Assembly (NCBI GenBank): GCA_039111475.1
Contig: JBCCIP010000025.1
Location: 22,194-86,193 of the forward strand
Length of the DNA stretch: 64,000 bases
Source of the DNA: JAUIET01 sp039111475
Lineage (GTDB): Bacteria; Pseudomonadota; Gammaproteobacteria; Pseudomonadales; JAUIET01
Reading direction: 5' to 3'
The notes below the pieces were generated by a model that was not told the origin of the DNA, did not search any database, and saw nothing but the letters and a program-made list of their open reading frames with translations. Of this stretch, positions 36,693-46,403 are shown one piece after another (position 1 is the stretch's first letter; each line of letters starts with the position of its first letter). Position numbers and translations under genes: made by a program.

Positions 36693-37829
36693 ATGCTCAA
36701 AGCAGATATGGACATCGACCAGATCGCAGAATCGGTAAAAGACTTCTGCGGTTCGGTCATTAACCCCATGCTTAAGCAACAAAACGCTGAGCGATTTCAT
36801 GCTGCCTGGAAACTGTGCGGAGAGTTTGGGTTGTTAGGCGCACATGTTGAGAACGGCCTGGGCGGAACCGGCTTGAGCATTGAGCAATCAGTGCAGGCGA
36901 TTCTGGCACTGGGCGAACATTGTGAAGACGCTGGCTTCGCGTTTGCCATCAATGTGTCATTGTTTAGCCCAATAAGCACTCTACTGACTGCAAGCAACGA
37001 AACCCAACGCCAAGATATTCTTCCATCGCTGTGCAGTGGTGATCGAATCTGTGCCTACGCATTAAGCGAGGAACAATCCGGTTCCGATGCGTTTGCACTA
37101 TCAACAGTTGCGACAATGGTCAGCGGTGGGTTTAGTTTGAATGGGCGTAAAACCTACATCAGTCTGGGCACTGTTGCGAACGACGCCATTGTTTTCGCAA
37201 GCACTGACCTGGCGCGCAAACAGTGGGGCATAACGGCGTTCTATGTCGATTTGACATCCAATGGGGTGACGAGAACCGAAATTCCCAAGGCCGGCTTGCG
37301 GTCTACGCCCATGGCGGAAATAGAATTCAAGGATTGTTATGTTTCAGAAGACCGTATGCTGGGTAAACCCGGCAGCGGTGCAGCAATATTCGAAGAATCT
37401 CAGCAATGGGAACGCAGTTTCGTTTGGGCGTCACAAATCGGCGTGATGCAGCGTCAATTATTTGAAGTCGTTGAGTACTCAAACCTACGCCGTCAATTTC
37501 AACAGTCTATTGGGCAGTTCCAATCAGTGTCCAATCGAATCGCTGACATGCGAGTGCGGCTGGAGAGCTGCAAACAATTGCTGCGGCATACTGCGCAATT
37601 GCGCGATGAAGGTTGTTCCACCCGTCTGGAAAGCGCCATGTGTAAGCTGCATCTTAGCGAAAGTTATTTGCAAAACAGTCTAGACAACGCTCGTATATTA
37701 GCAGCTTCCGGATACACCGGTGACGCCGTTGCAATGTCACAGCTCAATGATGCCATGGCTGGGTTACTACTGGGTGGCACCAACGATGTCCAACGTAACA
37801 TTATCAGCCGCTTAACAGGTGTCGTATGA
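36693..37829 (+). CDS. Acyl-CoA dehydrogenase-like carrier-bound amino acid (prolyl-PCP type) dehydrogenase
   Basis: A 378-residue flavoenzyme with acyl-CoA dehydrogenase blocks: CGEFGLLGAHVENGLGGTG, YALSEEQSGSDAFAL, LNGRKTYISLGTVAND, and a C-terminal WERSFVWASQIGVMQRQLF...RRQFQQSIGQFQSVSNRIADMRVRLES region. The last part closely recalls PltE/RedW-type enzymes, which oxidise L-prolyl-S-carrier protein to pyrrolyl-2-carboxyl-S-carrier protein. It starts the operon, overlaps the free adenylation gene (ATGA), and that gene is followed by a free carrier protein: the same three-gene set as in pyoluteorin and prodigiosin pathways. The pyrrole role is inferred from similarity and context. Confidence 0.8.
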   Translation: MLKADMDIDQIAESVKDFCGSVINPMLKQQNAERFHAAWKLCGEFGLLGAHVENGLGGTGLSIEQSVQAILALGEHCEDAGFAFAINVSLFSPISTLLTASNETQRQDILPSLCSGDRICAYALSEEQSGSDAFALSTVATMVSGGFSLNGRKTYISLGTVANDAIVFASTDLARKQWGITAFYVDLTSNGVTRTEIPKAGLRSTPMAEIEFKDCYVSEDRMLGKPGSGAAIFEESQQWERSFVWASQIGVMQRQLFEVVEYSNLRRQFQQSIGQFQSVSNRIADMRVRLESCKQLLRHTAQLRDEGCSTRLESAMCKLHLSESYLQNSLDNARILAASGYTGDAVAMSQLNDAMAGLLLGGTNDVQRNIISRLTGVV

Positions 37830-39361
37830 ATGATGCGACGACATTGGTGCAGCTGTTAGAGCAACGCGCGGTAAGCACACCTGACCAACCCGCCTATCGA
37901 TTCTCGGAAGAAGTAGTGAGTTACGCACAGCTGCTTCAGCAAGCTGCGGCTCTGGCTGACAGACTCACGGCGCAAGGTGTAAAGCGCGGGGATAGAGTAG
38001 GTATTTTATTGAATCGCGGTCTGGACATGATTCGAGCCGTCTATGCAGCGCTGTACTCAGGCGCTGCATACGTTCCAATTGACACTACTTCACCAAACCT
38101 GCGTGCGCAGGAAATTGCCAAGCAATGCGCTTTGTCGTTGGTCATTACAAACTCGCGCTGCAAAAATACGCTTGGCGATACTGGAATTTCTCTTTTGGTC
38201 GTTGATAAGGATCGTCAATGGCGGCATTGTATTGAGCATGCGGCGACGTTTCAAACAAGCATACAAACGGAAGTTAGGCCAGCCGATCTTGCCTACATTA
38301 TTTTCACCTCTGGTTCCACTGGTACACCAAAAGGTATTTCACACTGCCACCACAGCGCCGTTTCGTTTGCAGCAATGATGGCCGAGCATTTTGAGTTAAG
38401 TGTGCATGATGCAGTGCTTGCAACATCGGCATTGCATTTCGATATGTCAACATTTGACTTGTTTGCTGCCGACTGGGCAGGTTCCCAAACTGTTATTGCA
38501 AGTGAGGCGCATCAAAAAATGCCAGCCTCACTAAGCAGTCTTGCTGAAGATTATCAAACTACCGTTTGGTACTCCGCGCCTTTTGCCATGTCGCAGGTTC
38601 TAGAGTATGGCGCACTTGAGCAACGAAATCTGCAACATATGCGATGGATGATCTACGCAGGCGAAGCGTTTCCAGTGCAGCAATTGAATAGGCTGATGGC
38701 GGCCTTACCCCAATGTCGCTTCAGCAATGCGTACGGTCCGGCAGAAACTAATGTTAGCCATATCTACGACTTTGTATGGCCCAATAAAACGTTTGATCGC
38801 AATAACATTCCTATTGGTAAGCCCTGTAGCCGCGTAGAAACGGAAGTTATTGATTCCGGTGGAAAGCTCGCCCAAGAGGGTGAGCTTTGCATTTCCGCAG
38901 ACACTTTGATGAACGGCTATTGGTGTCAGGATGCACTCACAAGCGAAAAAGTATACAGCGCTGACAATGGTCGCCGCTACTATCGCAGTGGTGACATCGT
39001 CTCGATAGATGAGGACGGCTTGTTCTATTTGCACGGCCGACAAGACCGGCAAGTAAAACTACGGGGCTTTCGCATTGAGCTTGAAGAAATTGAAAACAGC
39101 CTGGGCCGTATTAATGATGTGGAGCAGGTCAATGTTGCCATCCGTGAAGACGCCCATGGGCAAAAAGATCTCGTTGCAGACGTGCTGTTGCGTTCTAACA
39201 CTGTAGTGACCGAGCATCAGCTACGAAACGCCGCAAAGCGTGTATTGCCTTCTTATGCAGTACCCAGTGCTATCGCTGTTAGATCACATTTTCCAACCAC
39301 CAGTTCTGGAAAAATTGATCGACGCGCATTGAGCAAGCAGTGGCAGGAGCAAACCGCATGA
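37826..39361 (+). CDS. Free-standing amino acid adenylation enzyme, likely starter (proline) activation
   Basis: A 511-residue adenylate-forming enzyme with complete core motifs: A3 YIIFTSGSTGTPKG, A5 NAYGPAETN, A7 YYRSGDIV, A8 GRQDRQVKLRGFRIELEEIE and A10 TTSSGKIDRRAL. There is no condensation or carrier domain in the protein. The pocket residues read by eye are D-M-F-Y-I-A-A-V-S; a hydrophobic, Tyr-containing pocket like this is compatible with the proline-activating starter ligases (PltF/RedM type), though not proof. It overlaps the dehydrogenase before it and the carrier protein after it, each by ATGA. It should load the free carrier protein in trans. Confidence 0.87.
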   Translation: MNDATTLVQLLEQRAVSTPDQPAYRFSEEVVSYAQLLQQAAALADRLTAQGVKRGDRVGILLNRGLDMIRAVYAALYSGAAYVPIDTTSPNLRAQEIAKQCALSLVITNSRCKNTLGDTGISLLVVDKDRQWRHCIEHAATFQTSIQTEVRPADLAYIIFTSGSTGTPKGISHCHHSAVSFAAMMAEHFELSVHDAVLATSALHFDMSTFDLFAADWAGSQTVIASEAHQKMPASLSSLAEDYQTTVWYSAPFAMSQVLEYGALEQRNLQHMRWMIYAGEAFPVQQLNRLMAALPQCRFSNAYGPAETNVSHIYDFVWPNKTFDRNNIPIGKPCSRVETEVIDSGGKLAQEGELCISADTLMNGYWCQDALTSEKVYSADNGRRYYRSGDIVSIDEDGLFYLHGRQDRQVKLRGFRIELEEIENSLGRINDVEQVNVAIREDAHGQKDLVADVLLRSNTVVTEHQLRNAAKRVLPSYAVPSAIAVRSHFPTTSSGKIDRRALSKQWQEQTA

Positions 39362-39612
39362 GCAACAATGCCAGCACTCTGGATCAGGTACGCGATATTG
39401 TTCTCAGTATAATTGATCACGAATTGGGCCCAGTGAGTGATGACGAAGAACTGTTACTAAGCGGGCTACTTGACTCCATGGCCGTAATCTCTATTACGAA
39501 CGATTTGGAGGCGCGCTTCCAAATCCAGATTCAGGCAATGGATATCACTATTGAGAACTTTGAATCCATTGCAGCAATGGCGAACTATCTTGTCGGGCAA
39601 ATCAATGAATGA
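39358..39612 (+). CDS. Free-standing peptidyl carrier protein
   Basis: An 84-residue acyl/peptidyl carrier protein. The phosphopantetheine site is in LLSGLLDSMAVISI (LDS motif), followed by helix III FQIQIQAMDITIENFESIAAMANYL. The ATG overlaps the stop of the adenylation gene. Such discrete carriers hold the prolyl substrate while the acyl-CoA-dehydrogenase-like partner oxidises it. The next gene starts inside its last codons (8-base overlap), indicating co-translation with the first NRPS. Confidence 0.9.
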   Translation: MSNNASTLDQVRDIVLSIIDHELGPVSDDEELLLSGLLDSMAVISITNDLEARFQIQIQAMDITIENFESIAAMANYLVGQINE

Positions 39613-42600
39613 TTCGCCCATTACTTTAACTGGTATGCAGCAGTTAATGCTGGCCGGCCAGGCATTGGATCCTGAATCCGCGCTGTATAATATGGCGTTC
39701 CGTTTTGACCTTAAAGGACCACTGGACACAAAGCGATTCGCCTCTGCTGTCAACAAGGTGGTAGCTCTCAACGACTGCCTACGCATTCGTACTAATCCGA
39801 GCGACTTCAGTGCTTATGTTGATGACCGCGCGTTTTCGCTGCCTATAGTCGATGCCGGAAGCTGGTCTGCGGAGCAATTGAATCAGGTTCTACAAACAAG
39901 CGCACGCACCGCATTCGATTTGCAAGAAGCGTGTTTCAACAGCACGCTGTATCAAATCTCGCCCAATCATCACGTCTGGTTTGTGATGAAACACCACATC
40001 GCTACTGATGGCGCCGCTTTTACTGAACTGCAGCGCCAAATTGTTGCAGCCTATCAAGGCAACACTTTTCCTGCCGCCAGCTTGGCGAGTTGGATTGCTG
40101 ATGAGCAAACAGCAATGGTTAAGGAATCACACAGTCAGAATGCTGATTACTGGGCAAAAAAGTGTGTGTTGGCTGCCAGCGAACAGCGTGACAACCCTGC
40201 AGCAAATAGCGGTAGTTCTACCACGCTGCGCCGCAGCAAGCAGCTCAGTGATCGCCTAATGCTTGCACTGGATGAGGCGTGTAAACACCCCAGCGTGCGA
40301 AGTATTAGCCGAGATTTGAGTCGTTTTTCCCTATTTGCAGCTGCGCTGCTCACGTTGCGTTATCGGCTATTTGACAACAAAGCTACAACGCTAGGGGCGC
40401 CATTTGCAAAACGCTCACCTTCCGGGCTGATCGCGCCCTCTCTTGAAATTGGATTCCTTAACGCAGAAATAAGCCCCGAGCAAAGCTTTGCGGAACTTGC
40501 CCAACAGGTTCTTCAAGACACCATGCGCAGCATGAAGCACATTTCACCGGGTGTTACCACGGCCAATACCAATGCCAGCTTCGGTTGGTTATTGAACATG
40601 GTTAACTCGCAATTTGCAGCGTTTGATGACCTTGAGTGCGAATCAGAATGGTTGCATCCTGATTCCGGCGATGTTGCTCATGTATTGCGATTGCAAGTTC
40701 ATGATTTTGATCGAAAAGGTCAATTAAGCCTACACTTTGACATGAGTGATTCTCAGTTTGATACACATACGCTGGAGCGCATTCCTTCGTGGTTCGAATC
40801 AATTCTATCTCAGGCTGCAAGTAACCCTGACATTAAAATCGCGGATCTGCGCTTGCTCTCAACCCGTGAATCCGAATTGCTGGAATTGTTCAATGCCAAA
40901 CGACAGTCTTTTCCTGCCTACGGAATAGTAGAAAAACTGCAGACACTTGCTGATAAGACCCCCAACACATCTGCGCTGGTTAGTGGCAATACGCAGCTTA
41001 GTTATCAGCAGCTAAAAAGCAGAGTTGATGATTTGGCATCCACACTGCCCGGTGATCGCCCGCTGCCAATTCTGTTGCCAAGAAGTATTGATTTTGTTGT
41101 AGCGGTACTCGCTGCTCTTAGTCGCAACATTCCGTTCGTGCCTTTGGATGTCGATCATCCTGATGATCGATTGAAGACAATTCTTGACACTCTGGGGAGC
41201 CCTGCGGTTCTTGCTGATCGAAAAAATAGTGAACGTTTACTAGGCCATAGTGAAGTCATACTAATTGATGACCCACATGCACACACAGTCGAGAAACAGC
41301 GCGCTTGCGATTTGGAATCGATGGAAGCGGCTTATATCATTTTCACTTCAGGTACCACTGGGCAGCCCAAAGGTGTTGAAGTAACTCTCCACTCATTAAA
41401 TAATTACCTGCATTGGGCGGCGCAGTACTATTGCAATGGGCAAGCAGTTGGTATGCCCTTGTTTTCATCGGTGGCCTTTGATCTAACCTTAACGTCAGTG
41501 CTGCTGCCTATCTTTACAGGTGGCACAATAAGAATCTATCCGCAGACTCATCAGTCATCGCAGTTGGCAGTGCTCGACGTTTTCAAAGACGACGACGTAG
41601 ATATTGTCAAACTTACTCCATCCCATTTACGCCTGGTTTTACAAGGCTCGAATAAGCTTAGCGCGACGTCGTCCATCAAGGGGCTAATACTGGGTGGGGA
41701 AGATTTTCCTCGTCAGCTGGCCATGAGCGCCCAGGATCAACTTGGCGAAGAAGTGGCGTTGTACAACGAATACGGTCCAACCGAAGCAACCATCGGCTGT
41801 ATGATTCATCAATTTGACGCCGGCCGCGATGTGCATCGCTCTGTACCCATTGGCTCGCCAATAAGCAATGCCAGCGTTCACCTGTTGGATTCCTGCGGCC
41901 AGGACGTGCCGGTAGGTGTGCGCGGTCGAATTCACATTGGCGGTACTGTTCTAGCAAAAAAATATTGGAATGGGCGGCTCATTCGAAATTCTCTGTACGA
42001 TACTGGGGATCAAGCAATTCGCCAATCAGATGGAAGTCTGGTGTACCTCGGCAGATTCGACAACCAGAGAAAATTTCGTGGCGCGCGCATCGAGTTGGAA
42101 GAGATAGAAACAGTAGCCAGCAGGACCGGTCTGGTTGACGAGATTGTTGTACGCATAGCGACAGAACACGCCCAGCGACAACACTCGCTGTGCGTTAAGT
42201 GTGGTATTTCCAATAATGTTCCAGGCATAAGAATTCAGACGGATGGCATTTGCAGCGTTTGCAAGGATTTCGAAAACAAGCGAGCAAGCCTGGATCCTTA
42301 TTTCAAAACAATGGGTGAGTTGCGTAGCGCGCTGCAAGAACGAACCTCCGCTGAACAAAGTGCAGATTGTCTTGCGATGGTCAGCGGGGGTAAAGACTCT
42401 AGCTATATGTTGTGCAAACTGGTCGAAATGGGGTTTCGCCCGGTGGTATTTACACTGGATAACGGCTATTTGTCTGAACACGCGCTGGCGAATGTTGAGC
42501 GCATGTGTCAGCGACTGAATCTGCATTGGGAACGCCAATGTCCGGCAGACATGAATGTAATATTTGCTGACAGTTTACGACGGCATTCCAATGTTTGTAA

Positions 42601-43708
42601 CGGTTGCTTTAAAACCATTTACACACTTGCTATTAACTATGCGCTAGCTCATAACATACCCAGCATCATTACTGGTTTATCACGCGGGCAATTGTTTGAA
42701 ACTAGACTGCTGGATATGGTTGATGCTGACGTACTGGACGAAGTGCAAATTGATCGACGGGTAGATGCGGCTCGTAAGGCCTACCATTTGATTGATGACA
42801 AAGTATCTGAATGCCTGGACGTTAGCCGGGTTCGCGATGAACAAACATTCAAACAAATCGCATTTTTTGACTTCTATCGGTATACGGATGTTGTTCTAAG
42901 CGACATGTACAGTTTCTTAAATGAATTCGGCGACTGGCAACGCCCACCGGATACCGGGCGTTCTACCAATTGTCTAATCAATGACGTTGGCATTTTCGTT
43001 CATATGAAGGAACGTGATTACCACAACTACGCTGTTCCTTACGCCTGGGACGTGCGCATGGGTCATAAAACCCGTGAAGAGGCCGTAGATGAACTGAATG
43101 ACGACATCGACCTGATCAGAGTGCAAGACATGCTGGATCAGATTAATTATACGCCGCGTGAAACAGCCGAGTATCAGACAGAAAGCCTGGTTGCCTACTA
43201 TGTTGCAACTGGCGACAAGGTTGAGCCCGCTCTGCGCGAAACATTAGCGTCCCACCTACCAGATTATGCAATGCCAACACATTTCGTTCGGCTTGAGCAG
43301 TTGCCGCTGGCGCCCTCTGGTAAGCTAAATGAGTCTGCACTGCCAAAGCCATCTACGGCGCGTCAAGCCGCTATGCAAAAGCCACATAAAATGCCTGTTA
43401 CTGATACTGAGAAGGCACTTGCCATGATCTGGCAGCAACACTTCAATATCGATTTTATTGGCCTTGATGACGATTTTTTCTCTTTAGGTGGAGACTCAAT
43501 TTTGGCCGTTCAAATCAGCGCTAGCTGTAAAGACAACAATCTAAACGTGGCGCCCACCGACCTTTTTTCCTCCCCAACATTACGCCAGCTTTCTGGTTTA
43601 AACCTCGAAATCATTCCATTGGAGGAGCCGCACGCAAAGCCAAACAATGTATTACCGAACACCGGGCTGGCCGCTGATGAGCTGTCCGACCTGCTAGGGC
43701 GTTTCTGA
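39605..43708 (+). CDS. NRPS C-A-PCP with an amidotransferase-like PP-loop ATPase domain inserted in the A domain
   Basis: A 1367-residue synthetase. Condensation domain with HHIATDG at residues 130-136; adenylation domain with YIIFTSGTTGQPKG near 577, NEYGPTEAT and LYDTGD. Pocket code by eye D-L-T-K-I-G-E-I-G, very close to the published Asn code. After A8 (FDNQRKFRGARIELEEIE) and one strand, a 320-residue insert (about 861-1180) follows: CVKC (C863/C866), CSVC (C883/C886), the PP-loop SGGKDS (927-932) and CNGC (C998/C1001). The A domain then resumes (SLVAYYV, LPDYAMP, APSGKLNESAL), and a PCP has LGGDS with Ser1298. The insert resembles WbpG/PseA-type N-acetyl-sugar amidotransferases and thiolating PP-loop enzymes. 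It probably converts the Asn amide or a backbone carbonyl to an amidine or thioamide (inference). Confidence 0.88.
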   Translation: MNDSPITLTGMQQLMLAGQALDPESALYNMAFRFDLKGPLDTKRFASAVNKVVALNDCLRIRTNPSDFSAYVDDRAFSLPIVDAGSWSAEQLNQVLQTSARTAFDLQEACFNSTLYQISPNHHVWFVMKHHIATDGAAFTELQRQIVAAYQGNTFPAASLASWIADEQTAMVKESHSQNADYWAKKCVLAASEQRDNPAANSGSSTTLRRSKQLSDRLMLALDEACKHPSVRSISRDLSRFSLFAAALLTLRYRLFDNKATTLGAPFAKRSPSGLIAPSLEIGFLNAEISPEQSFAELAQQVLQDTMRSMKHISPGVTTANTNASFGWLLNMVNSQFAAFDDLECESEWLHPDSGDVAHVLRLQVHDFDRKGQLSLHFDMSDSQFDTHTLERIPSWFESILSQAASNPDIKIADLRLLSTRESELLELFNAKRQSFPAYGIVEKLQTLADKTPNTSALVSGNTQLSYQQLKSRVDDLASTLPGDRPLPILLPRSIDFVVAVLAALSRNIPFVPLDVDHPDDRLKTILDTLGSPAVLADRKNSERLLGHSEVILIDDPHAHTVEKQRACDLESMEAAYIIFTSGTTGQPKGVEVTLHSLNNYLHWAAQYYCNGQAVGMPLFSSVAFDLTLTSVLLPIFTGGTIRIYPQTHQSSQLAVLDVFKDDDVDIVKLTPSHLRLVLQGSNKLSATSSIKGLILGGEDFPRQLAMSAQDQLGEEVALYNEYGPTEATIGCMIHQFDAGRDVHRSVPIGSPISNASVHLLDSCGQDVPVGVRGRIHIGGTVLAKKYWNGRLIRNSLYDTGDQAIRQSDGSLVYLGRFDNQRKFRGARIELEEIETVASRTGLVDEIVVRIATEHAQRQHSLCVKCGISNNVPGIRIQTDGICSVCKDFENKRASLDPYFKTMGELRSALQERTSAEQSADCLAMVSGGKDSSYMLCKLVEMGFRPVVFTLDNGYLSEHALANVERMCQRLNLHWERQCPADMNVIFADSLRRHSNVCNGCFKTIYTLAINYALAHNIPSIITGLSRGQLFETRLLDMVDADVLDEVQIDRRVDAARKAYHLIDDKVSECLDVSRVRDEQTFKQIAFFDFYRYTDVVLSDMYSFLNEFGDWQRPPDTGRSTNCLINDVGIFVHMKERDYHNYAVPYAWDVRMGHKTREEAVDELNDDIDLIRVQDMLDQINYTPRETAEYQTESLVAYYVATGDKVEPALRETLASHLPDYAMPTHFVRLEQLPLAPSGKLNESALPKPSTARQAAMQKPHKMPVTDTEKALAMIWQQHFNIDFIGLDDDFFSLGGDSILAVQISASCKDNNLNVAPTDLFSSPTLRQLSGLNLEIIPLEEPHAKPNNVLPNTGLAADELSDLLGRF

Positions 43709-43712
43709 GTTT

Positions 43713-46403
43713 ATGAACCAGCTGTCTGAAAAAATAGAGTCGATATTTCCACTCAGCCCTACACAAGCCGGAATGCTTTACCATGCGATTAGCAGCCCTG
43801 GAGCAGCCACTTATATTGGGCAACATCGATTGCGTTTGATTGATGTTGATGAACGTGCTTTGCGAAACGCCTGGCAGTTAGTGAGTGACCGGCACAGCGC
43901 TTTACGCACAGCTTACGTGTGGGAAGGTTTATCACAGTCCGTGCAACTGGTTCATGCGCAACTTGAAATCCATATAGAAGAAGTAGATTTCTCAGGTGGC
44001 GAAGAACAATTAGCTGAATTTTGTGAGGCTGAACGCAACACTGAATTTGAATTCGATCAATCTCCACCGTCCAGAATTAAGCTGCTTCGGTTGAGCGAAT
44101 CCGAGAGCGAGATGTTATGGACCCGGCATCACTTAATGGTCGATGGCTGGTCTGCTCATCTTGTACTACGAGAGCTCGGTGACGCTTACACATCTGTGAT
44201 TCAGAATACTCCATGGCAACCGCCCATGGTGGACGGCTTCTCAAGCTATATCGCCTGGTTGCAACAGCAGGACGTAACCAGGAGCCAGCAATATTGGCAA
44301 ACAATGCTCGGCGCAGCGCGTACAATGTGCGATCTTGAAGGTATTCGTTCAAGTAACCGTGGCATGCATCACTCAGCACAGATAGAACATGTATTAAGCA
44401 ATGAGTTTAGCGTGCAACTTCGAACAGGCTGCCGTGAAGCGGGTCTCACGCTGAGTGCACTCATGCATGGCGCGTGGTCGGCGGTACTTGCCAGTTTCAA
44501 TAACGATTCGACACTTGTGTTTGGAAGTACGGTGTCTGGTCGCCCAGTCGGCTTAAGTAACGCAGATAGTATTGTTGGGAATTTCATCAATACTCTACCG
44601 GTTCAGATCAACACCCAAACAAATGCGTCTGTAACTGATTTTCTGAAGTCTTTGCAGTTACAGGTAGCAAGCAGTTCTGAACACAGTCACATACCCCACA
44701 GCGATATCATTAAGAATGCCTCCCTGGAGCCTGGTGCGCCGCTGTTTGAGAGCATTGTTGTCTTTATGAACTACCCCAAACTGGACGGCAGTAGTTCGAA
44801 GCTTGGTATTACGCAGCATTACTACAAAGAACACAGTCATTACCCGGTAGCGGTTTTGATAGTGCCTGAGGATGCGATCAAAATTATTCTTATTCACGAT
44901 ACTGGTGTGGTCGAACCGTTTAAGGCACAGGGCTTAGTTCATATGTTTGAACAAAACTTGTCACGCTTGCTCAATACACTTGAACAACCAGCGCAGACGT
45001 TTTTCAATCACGCAAGAACGCATAGCTCAACGTTGCCAATAAAAGATCTGTCTGTGACACCAGAAAACGTGGTTAGTCTTCTGCGACGTAGTTTAGATCG
45101 CCACCCACAAGCAATCGCGATAAACGACGGTAACAGCACGTTGACATATTCCGAGCTAAGTAACGCTGCTGGAAATTTAGCACAGCGGTTGCATGACAAT
45201 GGAGTGGTACCTGGCGATCGCGTGCTGATTAAGATGCCCAGAACTATTGAGGGATTGGTCGCGATTTGGGCTGTACTGTTTGCAGGTGCTACCTACGTGC
45301 CGTGCAATTCGAAAGAAAATGTGACGCGGCTTAGAGAATTGCAGGAAGCGACTGGTGCTCGCTGCCTGATCGCTGACGAAGAGCCCGCTAATTTTCCAGA
45401 CGCGTTGGTTTTTCGGCGTGCCGACACATCGCGGTGTTCGTTTCCGCCAGTCATTGCAGACATGGGCGCGCTGGCCTACATAATTTTTACGTCTGGCAGC
45501 ACTGGTAACGCTAAACAAGTACCAGTGAGCCACAGTAACCTTGCCCATTCTCTTGCCGCACGATTGCAGTATTACGAAAAATCGCCACAAGTATACGCCT
45601 TACTCTCACCATTAGCATTTGATAGCTCTGTTGCGGGTATATTCTGGATGGCAGCAACCGCCGGCGAGCTGCTATTAGTGAACGAGTCAGAGGTGTTGGA
45701 GCCCAAGAAACTGGTGAGCAAGTTGGAAACTCACAATGCCGATACCATGCTATGTCTGCCAAGTGTTTACTCTGCTGTTTTGACGGCTTGGCCAAAACTC
45801 AGCGAGCACGCGCTGCAACTTGTCATCGTCGCTGGCGAAGCCTGTCCTACCTCCGTTTTAACGGAACACCAATCCACTTTCCCCGCAGCAACACTGGTGA
45901 ATGAGTACGGACCAACCGAAGCAAGTGTTTGGTGTGCCGCACAGCGCTTCAAACCTGGCGATCCGGTTGACCAATCTTCAGAGTATCTTTCGATTGGGCA
46001 CGCAATACCCGGTGTTGCTTTGTCCGTTCGCAATGAGCACGGCGTCGTACCGGCTGGAGCTGTCGGCCAACTGACCGTCAGCGGACCAACGGTAGTGAGT
46101 AGTGTTTTGGATTCTGGCGCTCGTTACTCCACAGGCGATCTTGTTGAAGAGCGACACGATGGCTCATTGTTGTTTAGAGGTCGCATTGATCAACAAGTTA
46201 AAATACGTGGCCACAGAGTTGACCCTTCAGACATTGAAGCGAGTTTACGCAAGCATCAAAACGTCGGCGACTGCGCCGTGCTTGCAATACGTCAAAACAA
46301 TGAGATCTCCCGGCTCGATATCGAAAAAGCGCTAAATCTATTGTCGCCCGTGGAAGCGAATCAGCTGCTGTATTTTGTGGAGAACTACGATGCGCCGACT
46401 TAA
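43713..46403 (+). CDS. NRPS condensation-adenylation protein lacking the end of its A domain
   Basis: An 896-residue C-A protein. The condensation domain has RHHLMVDGWS (about residue 138); the A domain has YIIFTSGSTGNAKQV (about 589), NEYGPTEAS, YSTGDLV and A8 GRIDQQVKIRGHRVDPSDIE (about 822). It stops soon after, with VEANQLLYFVENYDAPT, so motifs A9 and A10 and the carrier are missing here and are encoded two genes later. Pocket code by eye: D-S-A-C-I-A-E-V-W, which I cannot assign. The stop overlaps the methyltransferase start by 14 bases. The break is exactly where methyltransferase domains are inserted in other A domains, so I read this as a gene split, with the three proteins forming one functional module. 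Confidence 0.85.
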   Translation: MNQLSEKIESIFPLSPTQAGMLYHAISSPGAATYIGQHRLRLIDVDERALRNAWQLVSDRHSALRTAYVWEGLSQSVQLVHAQLEIHIEEVDFSGGEEQLAEFCEAERNTEFEFDQSPPSRIKLLRLSESESEMLWTRHHLMVDGWSAHLVLRELGDAYTSVIQNTPWQPPMVDGFSSYIAWLQQQDVTRSQQYWQTMLGAARTMCDLEGIRSSNRGMHHSAQIEHVLSNEFSVQLRTGCREAGLTLSALMHGAWSAVLASFNNDSTLVFGSTVSGRPVGLSNADSIVGNFINTLPVQINTQTNASVTDFLKSLQLQVASSSEHSHIPHSDIIKNASLEPGAPLFESIVVFMNYPKLDGSSSKLGITQHYYKEHSHYPVAVLIVPEDAIKIILIHDTGVVEPFKAQGLVHMFEQNLSRLLNTLEQPAQTFFNHARTHSSTLPIKDLSVTPENVVSLLRRSLDRHPQAIAINDGNSTLTYSELSNAAGNLAQRLHDNGVVPGDRVLIKMPRTIEGLVAIWAVLFAGATYVPCNSKENVTRLRELQEATGARCLIADEEPANFPDALVFRRADTSRCSFPPVIADMGALAYIIFTSGSTGNAKQVPVSHSNLAHSLAARLQYYEKSPQVYALLSPLAFDSSVAGIFWMAATAGELLLVNESEVLEPKKLVSKLETHNADTMLCLPSVYSAVLTAWPKLSEHALQLVIVAGEACPTSVLTEHQSTFPAATLVNEYGPTEASVWCAAQRFKPGDPVDQSSEYLSIGHAIPGVALSVRNEHGVVPAGAVGQLTVSGPTVVSSVLDSGARYSTGDLVEERHDGSLLFRGRIDQQVKIRGHRVDPSDIEASLRKHQNVGDCAVLAIRQNNEISRLDIEKALNLLSPVEANQLLYFVENYDAPT

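Noticed and set aside
46375..46403. Explaining the split NRPS module as sequencing frameshifts
   Set aside because: Both downstream pieces have their own ATG, one with a GGAG ribosome site and one with an ATGA overlap. Two separate errors at just these points are less likely, but re-sequencing remains the test.
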